DNA of 64,000 nt from Schistosoma haematobium (taxonomy: Eukaryota > Platyhelminthes > Trematoda > Strigeidida > Schistosomatidae): NCBI RefSeq assembly GCF_000699445.3, contig NC_067198.1, forward strand, positions 29,057,536 through 29,121,535, in the 5' to 3' direction. Below, one piece after another: positions 34,273 through 45,736 of the stretch. Below the pieces are notes generated by a model. It was not told the origin of the DNA. It saw only the letters and a list, made by a program, of their open reading frames with translations, and made no database searches. Each line of letters opens with the position of its first letter. Position 1 is the stretch's first letter. Made by a program: the position numbers and the translations under genes.

Positions 34273-34455
34273 TTGAACACAAATTTAACCTCATTTCTGT
34301 TATTAACATTTTTTTTACTTAATCGTAAAAGTAGACCTGATTATCCGTAAACTAATTTGAGTATATAATTAGTTTATTCCGTATTATCTTAAGTTATTCG
34401 TGTTATAGTAACCACTTTTTGTGCTAACTTTATTGCTATATTTGTCACATACCTC

Positions 34456-35301
34456 ATGTCAGACTCAATAGAAACCCATGATCTGGAGGATCTGTCACCA
34501 GTGGAGATAGACACTGTTATGACTACGAAATCCCGACTTCCAGAATTTGATCGTAGTGATCCTGAGTTGTGGTTTGCTCAACTAGAGCATTATTTCACGA
34601 GACACAATATCAAATCTGAAGGGATTCGCTATAGAGACTTGTGTTCTATCCTTCCTCCTTCAGTCTCCAAAGAAGTCCGTGACTTGATTTTAAGTCCACC
34701 ATCACCACAACCATACACCATCTTAAGACGAGAGATAATGAACCGTTTATCATTATCAGATAGTCAAAGAATCCAAAGACTTTTTCAAGGTGAAACACTA
34801 GGTGATCGGTCGCCGTCACAGTTTTTACGTCACCTCCAAGTCTTAGTGGGTGATAACACAGTGGGTGAAGCAGTCCTAAAACAAGGATGGATACAAGCTC
34901 TCCCATGCTACGTCCAACACTGTTTGGATGCACAGGATCCTGAAACCTCATTATCTCATTTAGCGCGTATAGCCGACAGAATAATGGAAAGAGGTCCTCC
35001 AACTGGATCAGGCACAATAAATCACACACAAAAAGTAGAATCAGCAAAAGACCCCGTAATAGAAGGACTCATTGCGAGTGTTAAGAGTCTCACTGAGGCT
35101 GTCACCAGAATGCAAATGGGTCATAGAAACAGGAGCAGGTCACCACAACGACCACGATCCAAGTCACAAAACAGGTCACAAATGTCCAGACAATCTGGGC
35201 AGTTTTGTTGGTACCACTGGAAGTTTGGTGTCAACTCAACCAAATGCATGCAACCATGCGCCTGGCCTAAGCATAATTCTAAGACAGCGGGAAACGAGTA
35301 A
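34456..35301 (+). CDS. gag: gypsy/CsRn1 Gag protein
   Basis: 281 aa. It forms the retroelement particle and packages RNA. The N-terminal half contains the [20 protein letters not shown] segment typical of CsRn1-type Gag, then a helical capsid-like region. A basic Arg/Ser/Gln-rich stretch at about 219-246 precedes a CHCC finger: C251-x2-H254-x9-C264-x3-C268. This finger replaces the usual CCHC knuckle and is a clade signature. The ATG at 34,456 lies about 200 nt after the LTR and opens the whole frame. The stop at 35,299 follows directly after a slippery heptamer, so Gag-Pol is probably made by -1 frameshifting. No lesion is visible in Gag. Confidence 0.9.
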   Translation: MSDSIETHDLEDLSPVEIDTVMTTKSRLPEFDRSDPELWFAQLEHYFTRHNIKSEGIRYRDLCSILPPSVSKEVRDLILSPPSPQPYTILRREIMNRLSLSDSQRIQRLFQGETLGDRSPSQFLRHLQVLVGDNTVGEAVLKQGWIQALPCYVQHCLDAQDPETSLSHLARIADRIMERGPPTGSGTINHTQKVESAKDPVIEGLIASVKSLTEAVTRMQMGHRNRSRSPQRPRSKSQNRSQMSRQSGQFCWYHWKFGVNSTKCMQPCAWPKHNSKTAGNE

Positions 35302-35333
35302 CCCCTCCCCAGGTCGCGACGACTGAGGAGGGG
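35289..35333 (+). promoter_or_regulatory. -1 programmed ribosomal frameshift signal between gag and pol
   Basis: GGGAAAC (35,289-35,295) is read in the Gag frame as G GGA AAC, the canonical X XXY YYZ slippery heptamer. Six bases later a GC-rich hairpin begins: CCCCTCC (35,302-35,308) pairs with GGAGGGG (35,327-35,333), and CAG (35,310-35,312) with CTG (35,323-35,325) inside. After a -1 slip the frame runs without a stop into [11 protein letters not shown] and the protease DTG. The Gag stop lies in the 6-nt spacer. Confidence 0.85.
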
Positions 35334-38300
35334 CGCCTAAACAGTCGCTTATTTTATGTTAGAGACAGAAACTCTGGTTTGAATTTCTTGGTGGATACTG
35401 GCGCTGCTCTTAGCATCATCCCTCAAAATAAAACTGAGATTAGTCGTGAAACATCATCAATTACACTTCAAGCTGCAAATAAAACTAAAATTGCGACATT
35501 TGGGCAGAAAAATTTAACCCTAGATTTGGGGTTCAGGAGGCAATTCCCTTGGGTTTTCACGGTAGCCGACTTAGATCTGGCAATACTGGGGATGGACTTT
35601 CTAGAGAGATACGAATTTCTAGTTGACACCAAAAAACGGCGATTAACACTAAAAGAAACTTCGTATTACACAAAAGGCAAAGAAAGTCACATCAGCTCTC
35701 TTAACTTGATTCAAACTCCCCCAGTAACAACAGCGAAATTCCAAGATATACTCGCGGAATTTCCAAACTTAACTAAACCAAACCCACAGCCTCCCAAAGA
35801 CAAACTAAAAGTAAGTCACACTATCAAAACCGAAGGTGCACCGGTGTTTGCAAAACCCAGGAGACTAGCACCAGATAAGCTCAAAATCGCTAGGGCCGAG
35901 TTTGATTATATGCTACAATTGGGTATTATCCGTCCCTCTGATAGTCAATGGGCATCCCCTTTGCATATGGTCCCAAAGAAGAATGAAGGTGACTGGCGAC
36001 CGTGCGGGGATTACAGAGCCCTAAACCGTCAAACCGTACCAGATAGGTACCCAATACCTCATATCCAAGATTTCACCAACGGTTTACAGGGTATGAACAT
36101 ATTCACTAAAATTGACTTAGTCAGGGCATATCACAATATCCCGGTGGCTGATGAAGATATTCCCAAGACAGCTATTACTACACCCTTTGGCTTATTCGAG
36201 TTTGTACGCATGCCATTCGGCCTGAGAAATGCGGCACAGACATTTCAAAGATTCATAGACAACCTACTTCGAGATATGCCATTTGCGCAGGGGTATATAG
36301 ACGACTTGTTAATTGCCAGCCCCGATTTGCAATCACACGAACAGCATGTACAAGCAGTGTTGAAAAGACTGGATGAACATGGAATAAACATACATCAAAG
36401 TAAGTGTGTTTTCGGTGTTCAAGCTTTAGAATTTGTCGGTCACACAATAAGCCCATAAGGGATTAAACCTATAAAAAAAGAAGTGGATACCATCAAACAA
36501 TACCCCATACCTAGTTCTCTAACACAACTGAGAAGTTTTCTAGGCCTAATTAACTTTTATCTCAGATTCATACCAGGTTGTGCACAATTAATGCAACCTT
36601 TGACAGATTCACTTAAAGGAAAACCAAAAGAATTCAAACTTTCTTCTGACGCCATCGAAGCTATTAAACAGCTTAAAGATAAACTGGCTCAAGCAACTAC
36701 GTTGATATATCCGAATTCTCTTTCCCCACTTGCTTTGATGGTGGATGCTTCAGATAAAGCAGTAGGCGGTACCCTTAACCAACTGGTTAAAAACGCCTGG
36801 AAACCAATTGGTTTCTTCTCGAAAAGACTCGCTCCAGCCGAAACAAGGTATTCTACCTTCGGGCGAGAACTTCTTGCAATCTACCTGACCATTAAACACT
36901 TCCGACACATGTTAGAAGGTAAGGAATTTATAGTCTTTACGGATCACAAACCACTGACGAATGCATTAAAAGCGAGAGCCGATAAATACTCACCTCGAGA
37001 AGTCCGACACCTTGACTATATATCACAGTTCACAAGCGATATCCGACATGTCAAAGGTCAGGACAATCAGGCGGCAGATGCTTTATCCAGACTAGAAATG
37101 AACGTGCTACAACAGTCTACAGTAAACTTCGAGACGTTAAGACACGAACAAGAGCAGGACCTAGAATTACAAAACCTACTTAAAACAAACAATTCAAGTC
37201 TTAATTTAAAACAATTCCCATCACCTATCGATGGTATTCTAATTTATTGTGACACGACCAAGGCAATACCGCGACCTTTCGTTCCCAAAAATATGCGAAA
37301 GTTAATATATAATAACTTTTATTCTTTGTCTCATCCTGGCGCAAAAGCTTCAACAAAACTAATCATTGCCAGATATATATGGCCGAATTTACAGAAGGAT
37401 GTACACAAATGGGTTAGAGAGTGTTCAGCATGTCAACAATCAAAGATTAATCGTCACACAAATTCACCCATAGGTGTTTTCTCGCAACCAGATGCACGTT
37501 TTGCCCATGTGCATATCGACTTGATAGGTCCTTTACCACGTTCAAACGGTTTTAATTATCTTTTTACATGCATAGATCGATTTACCAGATTCCCTATAGC
37601 CATCCCGATAGCGCACATCACAGCGGAAACAGTAGCCAAAGTTTTCATGCAGAACTGGGTAACCATTTTTGGTACACCCATAACAATAACGACAGATAGA
37701 GGAGCGCAATTCGAATCCGAACTATTTAATAACTTGGCTAAACTTCTAGGCTCCAATAGGATACGCTGCACTGCATATCATCCTCAGGCTAATGGGATGG
37801 TAGGACGTTTTCACCGCCAGCTAAAAACCGCCCTTATATCTCACTCAAACCCCAATCAGTGGATAGAATTCCTACCGTTAGTTATGTTGGGAATACGAAC
37901 ATCTGTCAAAACTGACGCACAGTGTCCAGCTGCGGAACTGGTTTTCGGAACAACTCTGAGACTACCAGGTGAATTTATTAACCCTAATACTAACAGTCAA
38001 AAACTTAATTTAGAAAATTATGTAGATCAACTACGGGACCACATGTCTAAAATTAAGCCGATTAGTACTCGTGAACAATCGCGCGCCGTATATATACCTA
38101 AAGACCTAATCAATTGCACGCACGTCTGGATAAGATGTGACAAAATAAAAGCACCACTCAGTCCTCCATTTGAAGGTCCTTTCAAAGTCGTCTCAAGAAA
38201 ATCTAAATATTTCGTGATAGAAAAACATGGAAACATCGACACAGTATTGATAGGCTAAAGCCGGCTTATCTAGATCATGAACCACCATACGTGTTGTTAG

Positions 38301-38431
38301 ATCGTTTAACTGACAAATCCATTACGGAGTCGAAATGTAAAGATAATAAATCTTTACAAATGACTAAAACGGTTCGCTGGGCACATCCAATTAGTCAGTC
38401 AAGGATGTTGACAGTTTCGGCTGCAGGATAA
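35292..38431 (+). pseudogene. pol: gypsy/CsRn1 Pol polyprotein, three lesions
   Basis: Entered by -1 frameshift from gag. Domains in order: aspartic protease ([16 protein letters not shown] near 35,394); RT ([30 protein letters not shown] at 36,294-36,305); RNase H (LMVDASDKAVGG, FTDHKPLTNAL); integrase with an HHCC zinc domain (HPGAKAS to CSACQQ) and the catalytic core: HIDLIGP (Asp at 37,518), TTDRGAQFE (Asp at 37,695), then GMVGRFHR, where the D,D-35-E Glu is Gly (37,803-37,805). Lesions: nonsense TAA at 36,456-36,458; Glu-to-Gly in integrase; a frame break near 38,240, after which SIDRLKPAYL and the natural end (TAA 38,429-38,431) are in another frame. The rest is intact. Confidence 0.9.
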
Positions 38432-39231
38432 AATCTAACCACGCAGCTAATCACACCCTGCATCTACTTAAAGATAATTTTTTTTCCTCATTCCGCCTCA
38501 CCGACAACTCCCCAGACCTTTTACCTTTGATATATACGTGTTATGTTAAATATTTTTTTAAAATACTGGACACATAAGCTAGGTATTCCGAAACGATGGC
38601 TGAGGATTTTAATCAAACTCATACAACTAACACTGGCAAATACAACGAATTCAAAAAGCAACCCAGAATACCAATCCGTTCTGGAGACCAAGCACTTACG
38701 TGAAACCGAACAATTATCAATTACATTTATGTATTTCCATTTTGTATCTTATTATTGTATGCAGACAGTGGAGCAGTTCTTCAGGTTTGCTTGATTTTCA
38801 CCATTACCTTTGAAGTAGATTCTTCTTTACTTTTTACTTGAGGGCGACTCAAGAGGCAGGTGAGTAAACACCTGATAGCCGGTCTGAGCACGGAAAAATC
38901 GTACCTCACCAACATGGTGTTGGGTAGCCCGCTCGCGGCACTTCCTCAGATATTCTTATTCTACATTCTCACACTTTCTCTTGAAAGCACGCAGCAAACC
39001 GTCGGCGATAGTTGTAGAAGAAATCACATGCTACAAAATAAGATGACAAGCTAGTAAATGAAGAGACATCCATGGACTATTGTTGACAACGTCAGTCGTC
39101 ACTGATTGTAAGTCAAACAGTGAGCGAGTTGATAATTTTTCCTTGGGATGAGAAATAGAACTAAGGTGTTTTCGATAGTTAGGTTAATCGAACCGACGTT
39201 CCTACGGAAGTCGATTCTAGGGGGAAGCTAA
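38432..39231 (+). other. gypsy 3' untranslated region with polypurine tract
   Basis: About 800 bp between pol and the 3' LTR. It includes short ORFs (38,543-38,794 and 38,860-39,054) without recognisable domains; no envelope-like gene is evident. The purine run aggggggaag-like at 39,219-39,227 just before the LTR is the expected plus-strand primer. Confidence 0.65.
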
Positions 39232-39498
39232 TGTAACAGCTTAGGTTGGTTGGTTAAGAGTTGACCCCAAACAACCAAGCATATGCCAAAACAGTATTGT
39301 CCAAGTATTCATTCACTTCCTTGTTTTGTATAAGCGTTATATTCCCTATTATCTTATATTGAATGTTGAGAGCCTTTGTTTGTCTGAACAGATAATCCCA
39401 CGCTCCACTGTGACCGCGCTAAGATCGAAATAAAGACCTATTCACTACTTGTCTGGTTTCTTCTATCAATAGCACGAGGGTTACTTTAAGGCACGAAA
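39232..39498 (+). repeat. 3' LTR of the gypsy element
   Basis: Same length as the 5' LTR, with four substitutions. It is followed by acag, the second copy of the target-site duplication. Confidence 0.93.
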
Positions 39499-41180
39499 AC
39501 AGCTCCTTTCAGTTGTTATTCATCTTTTTCATATCTGCTTCTACTTCCCTACGTAATGTGTACTTTGGCCTTCCTCTTTTCCGCTTCCCTTCAGGATTGC
39601 AGGTTAGGGCTTGCCTCGTGATGCAGTTTGGTGATTTCCCTAATGTATGTCTTATCAACTCCGACTGTCTTTTTATGATTTCCTCTTCAGACGGAACCTG
39701 GTTTGTTTCCTCCCACAGAAGGCTGTTGCTGATGGTATCCGGCCAATGGATGTTGAGTATCCTGCGTAGACAACCATTTATAAATACTTGCACATGTTTG
39801 ATGTTGGTTGTAGTAGTTTTCCAAGTTTCAGTTCCGTACAGTAGAACTGACTGTCTTGACGTTCATATTGAAGATTTTCACTTTGATATTGGTTGAAAGT
39901 CTCTTTGAGTTCCATATGTTCTTCCATTGTAGGAAAGCTGTCCTTGCTTTGCTAATCCTCGCGTTTACGTCTGCACCTGAACCTCCTTGTTCATCGGTGA
40001 TGCTTCCCAGGTGTGTGAAGGATTCTACATCTTCCAGAGTTTCGCCATCAAGAGTGATTGGATTGCTGTTCTTCGTTTTGAATTTGAAGACCTCGGTTTT
40101 CTCCTTGTGTATGCCGAGGTCTACTGATGAAGAGACTCCTGCTACACTAGGTGTCTTTATCTGCATTTGTTCATGTATATGCGATAGGAGGGCTAGGTCA
40201 TCTGCGAAGTCCAAATCGTCTAATTGATTCTGAGCTGTCCATTGCATTCCGTGTTTTCCCTCAGATGTCGAGGTCTTCATAATCCAGTCGACCACCAGGA
40301 GAAAGAGGAAGGGAGAGAGTAAACAGCCTTGTCTGACTCTGGTCCTTACTTGGAATGGGTCTGTCAGCTGTCGTCCATGCACGACTTTGCACTGTAGTCC
40401 GTCATATGAGTTCCAGGTAATATTGACGATCTTCTCAGGAACTCCATAGTGTCGAAGATGTTTCTATAACGTCCTCCTATCTACACTGTCAAATGCCTTT
40501 TCATAATCGATGAAGTTGATGTACAGTGACGAGTTCCACTCAACTGATTATTCGACGATGATCCGTAGTGTCACAATTTGGTCTGTGCACGACCGATCCT
40601 TACGGAATCCAGCTTGTTGATCTCGAAGTTGGGCGTCTACTGCGTCTTTCATCCGGTTCAGCAACACTCAGTTAAAACCTTCCCTGGTATTGACGGTAGT
40701 GAAATGCCTCTGTAGTTTAAACATTTGCTCAGATTTCCTTTCTTTGGTATCTTGATGATGTGTCCTTCTCTCCAGTCCATCGGCACTTGTTCCTCCTCCC
40801 AAATCTTTTTGAATAGAAGGTGAAGCATGCTTGTAGTTACTTCGACGTCTGACTTCGGTGCTTCAGCTGGTATGTTGTCGGATCCTGCTGCTTTCCCACT
40901 CTTGATTTGTCTGATGGCCATTCCGATTTCTTCCGTCGTTAGTGGATTGACATCTATAGGAAGATCTGTGCGTGCTGCTTCGATGTCCGGTGGATTCGTT
41001 GAAGCAGGCCTATTCAGGAGTTCCTCTAAGTATTCTACCCATCTGTTCCGTTGTTGTTGAATTTCAGTGATTGGCTTGCCTTCTTTTTCTTTGACTGGTC
41101 TCTCTGGTTTACTGTATTTCCCTGCTAGTTTCTTCGTCGTATCGTAAAGCTGTTTCAAATTTCCTTCTTTTGTAGCTTCA
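39499..41180 (-). pseudogene. RTE LINE reverse transcriptase, minus strand, interrupted
   Basis: Reading from 41,180 downward: linker MKQLYDTTKKLAGKYSKPER, then RT entry ADLP-type region, IRQIKSGKAAGSDNIPAE, WREGHIIKIPKKGNLSKC and NYRGISL (40,658-41,158). A broken segment with AFDSVD follows. Then VRQGCLLSPFLFLLVVDWIM, LDFADDLALLS (FADD), HLGSITDEQGGSGADV (39,828-40,382), and the C-terminal RWPDT/RKRGRPK-type region (39,509-39,793). Same family as 1,559-2,745 but an independent copy. It supplies the N-terminal RT part that the left-arm copy lacks. Stops and frame breaks make it inactive. Confidence 0.88.
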
Positions 41181-41299
41181 CGTGTAATACATCTATTGAA
41201 ATATCAACCACTTGTAAACATAATCATCGGGCAACAGAAGGACACATCTGCCTGTAGATTATTCACTCAATCGGATACCAACCATAAATTCATCTTCCT

Positions 41300-43500
41300 C
41301 CTGCTTCATTTGACACGCTGTCCTCCGCCACATACTAACCTATACAATTTTTTATTACGTGTCCGCCGTTTACCTAATTTCCAGTTGTCGAGTCCCACGT
41401 TCAGACATGATCATCCCTACCACTCGCAAGCAAGGTTATTTATGCGGACTTCAACATGCCTGCGATTTCTTGGTCTTCAGTTAAAACGTTGAAATGTTTT
41501 GAATCATTTGCTGAGTGCTCAGAGCTTGGGCAGAGGACTCAATACATCGGTAGACCTAACAGTCATCAAAATACCTTGGATTTAGTCCTCAGCATTAATC
41601 TTACCCCCAATAATTTGTCCATTGGAAAGACGTTTCCAAGTAGTGACCGTAATATCATCATCTACAGTCTTGGTAATGAAAGCTACAACTAGTAAACATA
41701 AAAGTATCACACTCCGTAGAGACTACTCCAAAATCAATTGGGAAAGCTACCAAAATTGCCTAAGGAGCATTGATTAGAGGAACTCTCTTACCGGTAACAA
41801 TACCGGCAAAATAGCTAACATATTATATTACAACACCAGTAGCACCTTTGACAACCACACCTTTAGGGCACTGTGATCTTTCTAAAGATCACTATATACA
41901 GGTCCGAATACGAAGACGAATTAGAAGACATGACACCTGATTCCAAATCCTTAATGAATTTTTCACTTTACTTACGGTCAGACAATTATTTGTCAAGGCA
42001 GAGGCAATATGTGCATGGAAGTAGTCGCACAGAAACCTAACAATGACTCACTCCCACTTATCAAACTCCTTCAAAATGAACTTGAATGTTCAAAATTGAG
42101 GGATGAAACATATTTATTAAGGACAACCGAGTAAACGAGATCCCAAATTTACTGCGGAACTATTTAATGAACAATTGTGCCTCATCAACAAATGGAAATC
42201 CACTGAATGAATCAGAGTTTACCCCAGTATCTTCCTGTTAAATCACAAATGTTGACTTAAATGTACCGAATATATCTAAGGCAAATAGCACACTGCAACA
42301 TTCTTACACTGAAGAACCAGCTAGTATTCCAGCTAGCGTGCTATAATGTGGAAGTGATGATCTGTACGCTATACCTCTTAAACTATTCGCAACACCATTC
42401 TCTACCGCGCGTCACCCTACTGACTAGAAACCTACACATACCACCTCCGAAACCAAGTCAGAAACTGTAGTAAATGCTCGACATTTCCGGCCCGTATAAA
42501 GGACTCCACCGGCATTTAGAGTGATGGATAATGTAGTTAAAGCGGTGGTAGTCCAATATCTACTTACCAATAGTCTCATCTTGGCCACCCAACATTAGTT
42601 TCTGAGGTTCAGGTCATGTGATGCATACCTGGTGGACTTAATTATGTAACGCCATACCAAGACACCGGGTCGCCTGTATTAGCTCTATTCTTAGATGTTA
42701 AGAAAGTTTTTGATTAGGTTCCGCATAAAAGGCTTCTCGTCAAGTCAAAGTCCCTCGGAATCGATAGCCATCTATCATCCTGGTTCGCTTTGTTCCTAAC
42801 AGAACTTTAAAAAATTGTGAAGTAGAACGACCGTCTCGCATCGCTAAAACCAAGAACTATTGGAGTTTTCTACCGATGCGCATTTCTCAACCTCGAAAAT
42901 CGTTTGTTTAGAACCAATATTATTACACTTCCTCTATTATTTTAAAGTCTGGAAGACCATTGAGTTTCATAATAAAGAAGTCTTTCACGACTGAAGGTAG
43001 GCTTACATTTTTCGAAATACGTACACGGCCCTCTCTTTGCATACTGCTCTTTTTACCTTTCTGTACATGAGTACGATTCACAAGAAACGAGTAGAAGACG
43101 TCTAATGAAACTCCACGCATCGAATGCTAGGATGTGACTCCAGTCTCGACTACACAGCTAGAGCTAAAAACCTCTCCTTAGAACGTTCGTGCTGTCGTCA
43201 ACCATGTAACAATCTAATACTTTCTACAAAGTTGTGCATGATCTCTCATATCTAATCTCCCGCTTAACTATGGTCCATGACTCTGTCATTAGGCTCAGGA
43301 ACAACGATCCAAATCCCTTTTATTATTTGAAGCCAATCACCTCGTTTACAGAAAGAAGAGTCTGTGGTGGTTATGTTCCTAACCACAAAATCCCCAAAGC
43401 TGAACATAAGGTAACTGGAGATAAAGCCGACAATAGTGAACGAGGGAATAATCCGTTCATTCAGTCTGATGGAATGGCTCAGCCCCGCAGACGTGATCAT
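41300..43500 (+). pseudogene. decayed CR1-like LINE (EN and RT remnants)
   Basis: Scattered, frame-broken matches in order on the plus strand. An APE endonuclease part comes first (FNMPAISWSS, QNTLDLVLSINL, a PSSDRNIII segment near 41,460-41,660). Next are an RT motif A remnant (FLDVKKVFD, stop, VPHKRLL, about 42,690-42,750) and an RT C-terminal part with VHDLSYL, HDSVIRLRNN and SFTERRV (43,220-43,370). Many stops. Old copy, not the same as the CR1-like ORF at 58,986. A 65-codon minus-strand ORF at 42,923-43,120 inside it is not interpretable. The inner edge of the right arm begins shortly after. Confidence 0.65.
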
Positions 43501-44406
43501 TCTCTAAAATATTTCTCTACTGGCGTTAAATGTTTTATTTTATCTTTAGCCCAAATATGTTCTTCGAAAGCGTCAGATGTTATACTGCTGATTCTTACGA
43601 TACAATGAGTCAGGGTACTTCTAGTTCTAATTGTCAGTTTATTCTGGTTTTCTACCTATGTTGTTTCTATTCGTTATTGACTACTTTCATTATTTTATTT
43701 AGGTATATTTGATGTAATTAATGAGTCGTTTCGCGTTTTTACTATTCTATTTTCTCCACATGTTACTCTTCACGCTTCTCCAAATTTGAACCGCTACTCT
43801 GTTTAGCACATATTTGAGGCAGTTCTATGGTAACGTGTGTTCCTTAAAAGATACTGCGTAGGTCTAGTACAGTAATTTCTCACTTCCAGTCTTCCTTTTG
43901 TAACATTGTTAATCATATCAATGTATCAGTTCTTTGACTAGATATCTGGACTTACGAAATAACACCAGGCTACTTCCGAATAATGAATCCATAAACCCAC
44001 TATTCCGTGCTTCTGTGTAGTCACACTGGTGATAGTGATGTCAACTAGAAACAGTTGAATTTTTCTCACTATCCTTGTTGTATTCACAAAATATGTATGT
44101 ATCTAGGCCTTATTCGTTAGACGAAATAAACTTGCGCGTAGCAATATATCAGTGTTCTAAACGAATTTTATTTTTATGTGAACTGTTAGAATGAAATGTA
44201 TTTGTATTCTGTCGTTGATTTTGTATTTTATTTGAAATTAACAGTTGCTTTATACTTTATTTGTTCTTTTCTAACTCCTCAAAACTAACTATATGTTTTT
44301 TTCTAAATTCCTGAATACATGATTTAGGATTTAGCATAGAAGGTGATGGTGGACGATGTGGATAGTTCTAATACGTAATTCTGTCACTTTCTTGTTAATG
44401 TTTTAG

Positions 44407-44785
44407 AAATTTGTCGCTCGTAGAAGAAAATTCTTCAACACAAATAAGATCAAGTTTAAGTTGTGATAGCCCGCAAAACAAACCTAATAATAAGACCTGG
44501 AGCAGTTCACTAAAGCGTTCTGTTTCGTGTACTTCTTTATTACCGGTTTTCAGCATACCTTCAGAAAAGAGTCCTTCTTCGTATGTCTACCGCACAGATG
44601 GTGCTGAGCGTGGACTGTGTGTTGTTTTTCAGTTGATAAATTTGATCCGATACTTTGTTTGCCACCAAGAAATGGTTCTTTGGTTGATATACAAAATATT
44701 AAGAGAGCTTTTACGAGCCTCGACTTTAGGGTCATAGTGCATTCAAATCCGACATCCGAAAGTTTATTTTCTTTAATCCGAACAA
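44407..44785 (+). CDS. caspase p20 exon A (right-arm copy), with the same frame break
   Basis: Mirror of 8,858-9,236, with the same acceptor, donor and single-base frame break after RGLCVVF. One residue difference is visible (KRSVSC here, KCSVSC in the left arm). Together with exon B on this strand it gives a p20 domain lacking only the active-site Cys exon. The order here is 5' to 3' on the plus strand. Confidence 0.75.
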
Positions 44786-44952
44786 GTAAGTTGTGTGGAT
44801 TGTCTAGTTTATATAAGGTGTAAAATATATTTACTTGGGCGGTTTTGTAGAGATTTTGTATAATCTGTTAGTAATTTTCAGAGCCTTCTAGTTTCACTTG
44901 AGCAAATGTTTCGTCCCATTTTAAATGTAAGCAAAAAACTGGCGGAAAGACT

Positions 44953-44955
<3 letters not shown>

Positions 44956-44993
<38 letters not shown>
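44956..44993. repeat. (TA)n microsatellite, right arm
   Basis: About 38 bp of alternating TA; counterpart of 8,644-8,684. Confidence 0.95.
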
Positions 44994-44996
<3 letters not shown>

Positions 44997-45044
44997 TATC
45001 CTTACAACAATTTCACTACATCAGTTATATCAAAATACAGACTG

Positions 45045-45435
45045 CTCCGCTAATGCTCACGCATGGCCACGCGTATATAGCCACTGCCAAGGAAGCCCTA
45101 CTCGCTGGTTTCTTGCGGCATTACTATTGTTTACGAAATTGAGAGGAGGAAAAGCGAATGTCCGGCGCTTTAACCGGTTGGTGGCCATGGAGAGTCCATC
45201 TAGAAGAGTTGGAAAACCCTGATTCCAAACCGATGGTCTACATGGGCTCCAAAATCCTGAAGAAACAAATGGCATATGAACCAATTGTTAGTTACCGGCA
45301 TCTCCTGACGTTGCTCCACTACCTTGTAGATCAGACCTTTAGGTTAAAGGCTCCGGGTGTGGCCCCCTAAGAAAACGATCTGCTTCAGTTTGGTCACCCG
45401 TGCAGTATCATAGCCCACACAAATCAAGTGACTTA
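45045..45435 (-). mobile_element. SINE-like repeat, copy 2, right arm
   Basis: Mirror of 8,205-8,595. Confidence 0.6.
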
Positions 45436-45736
45436 TGTTTATTTATTTGAAAACATAAATATTGGTACAAGGAGTCACCAAATATATATGCGCCACACAA
45501 AACAATCACAATGGGAAGAGAAAAAAAGGATGGTAAGGAGCGTAAAAGAAAAAAAGGAAGAAGAAGAATAACGACCAGGTTAGTGTCAGGTAGTGTAATA
45601 ATAATGGGGAGACGGAAAGGTACAGCCAGAAGAAATCTTTCAGTTTAGAAAGATACAACCACTTTTTCATGAAGAAAATCAAAGAAGGTTACAGCAAGAT
45701 CGCCACTGGCTTATATTCTGAGCCATATCTGATAAC

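Larger units (their letters stand above)
33992..39498 (+). mobile_element. Ty3/gypsy LTR retrotransposon of the CsRn1 clade
   Basis: Order: 267 bp LTR, primer-binding site, gag, -1 frameshift site, pol (protease, RT, RNase H, integrase), polypurine tract, 267 bp LTR. Target-site duplication acag at 33,988-33,991 and 39,499-39,502, inside an RTE LINE. The LTRs differ at 4 of 267 positions, so the insertion is fairly recent. The CHCC finger in Gag, rather than a CCHC knuckle, and a 4 bp duplication are features of the CsRn1 clade (CsRn1 of Clonorchis, Boudicca of schistosomes). Three lesions in pol argue that this copy cannot move by itself. Confidence 0.92.
33897..41180 (-). mobile_element. 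RTE LINE split by a gypsy insertion, 9 bp target-site duplication
   Basis: The same 9 bp, cgtgtaata, flanks the element at 33,888-33,896 and 41,181-41,189. The 3' end (minus strand) is at 33,897 with a degenerate GTAA-type tail and a stretch homologous to the 3' end of the RTE copy at 2,660-2,746. After the gypsy element the RTE sequence continues at 39,499 without loss. It is 5'-truncated within the linker (starts EATKEGN). Confidence 0.9.

Noticed and set aside
38543..39054. Short ORFs after pol as an envelope-like third gene of the gypsy element
   Set aside because: 83 and 64 codons, no signal peptide or membrane-anchor layout, and no link to pol. CsRn1-type elements normally lack such a gene.
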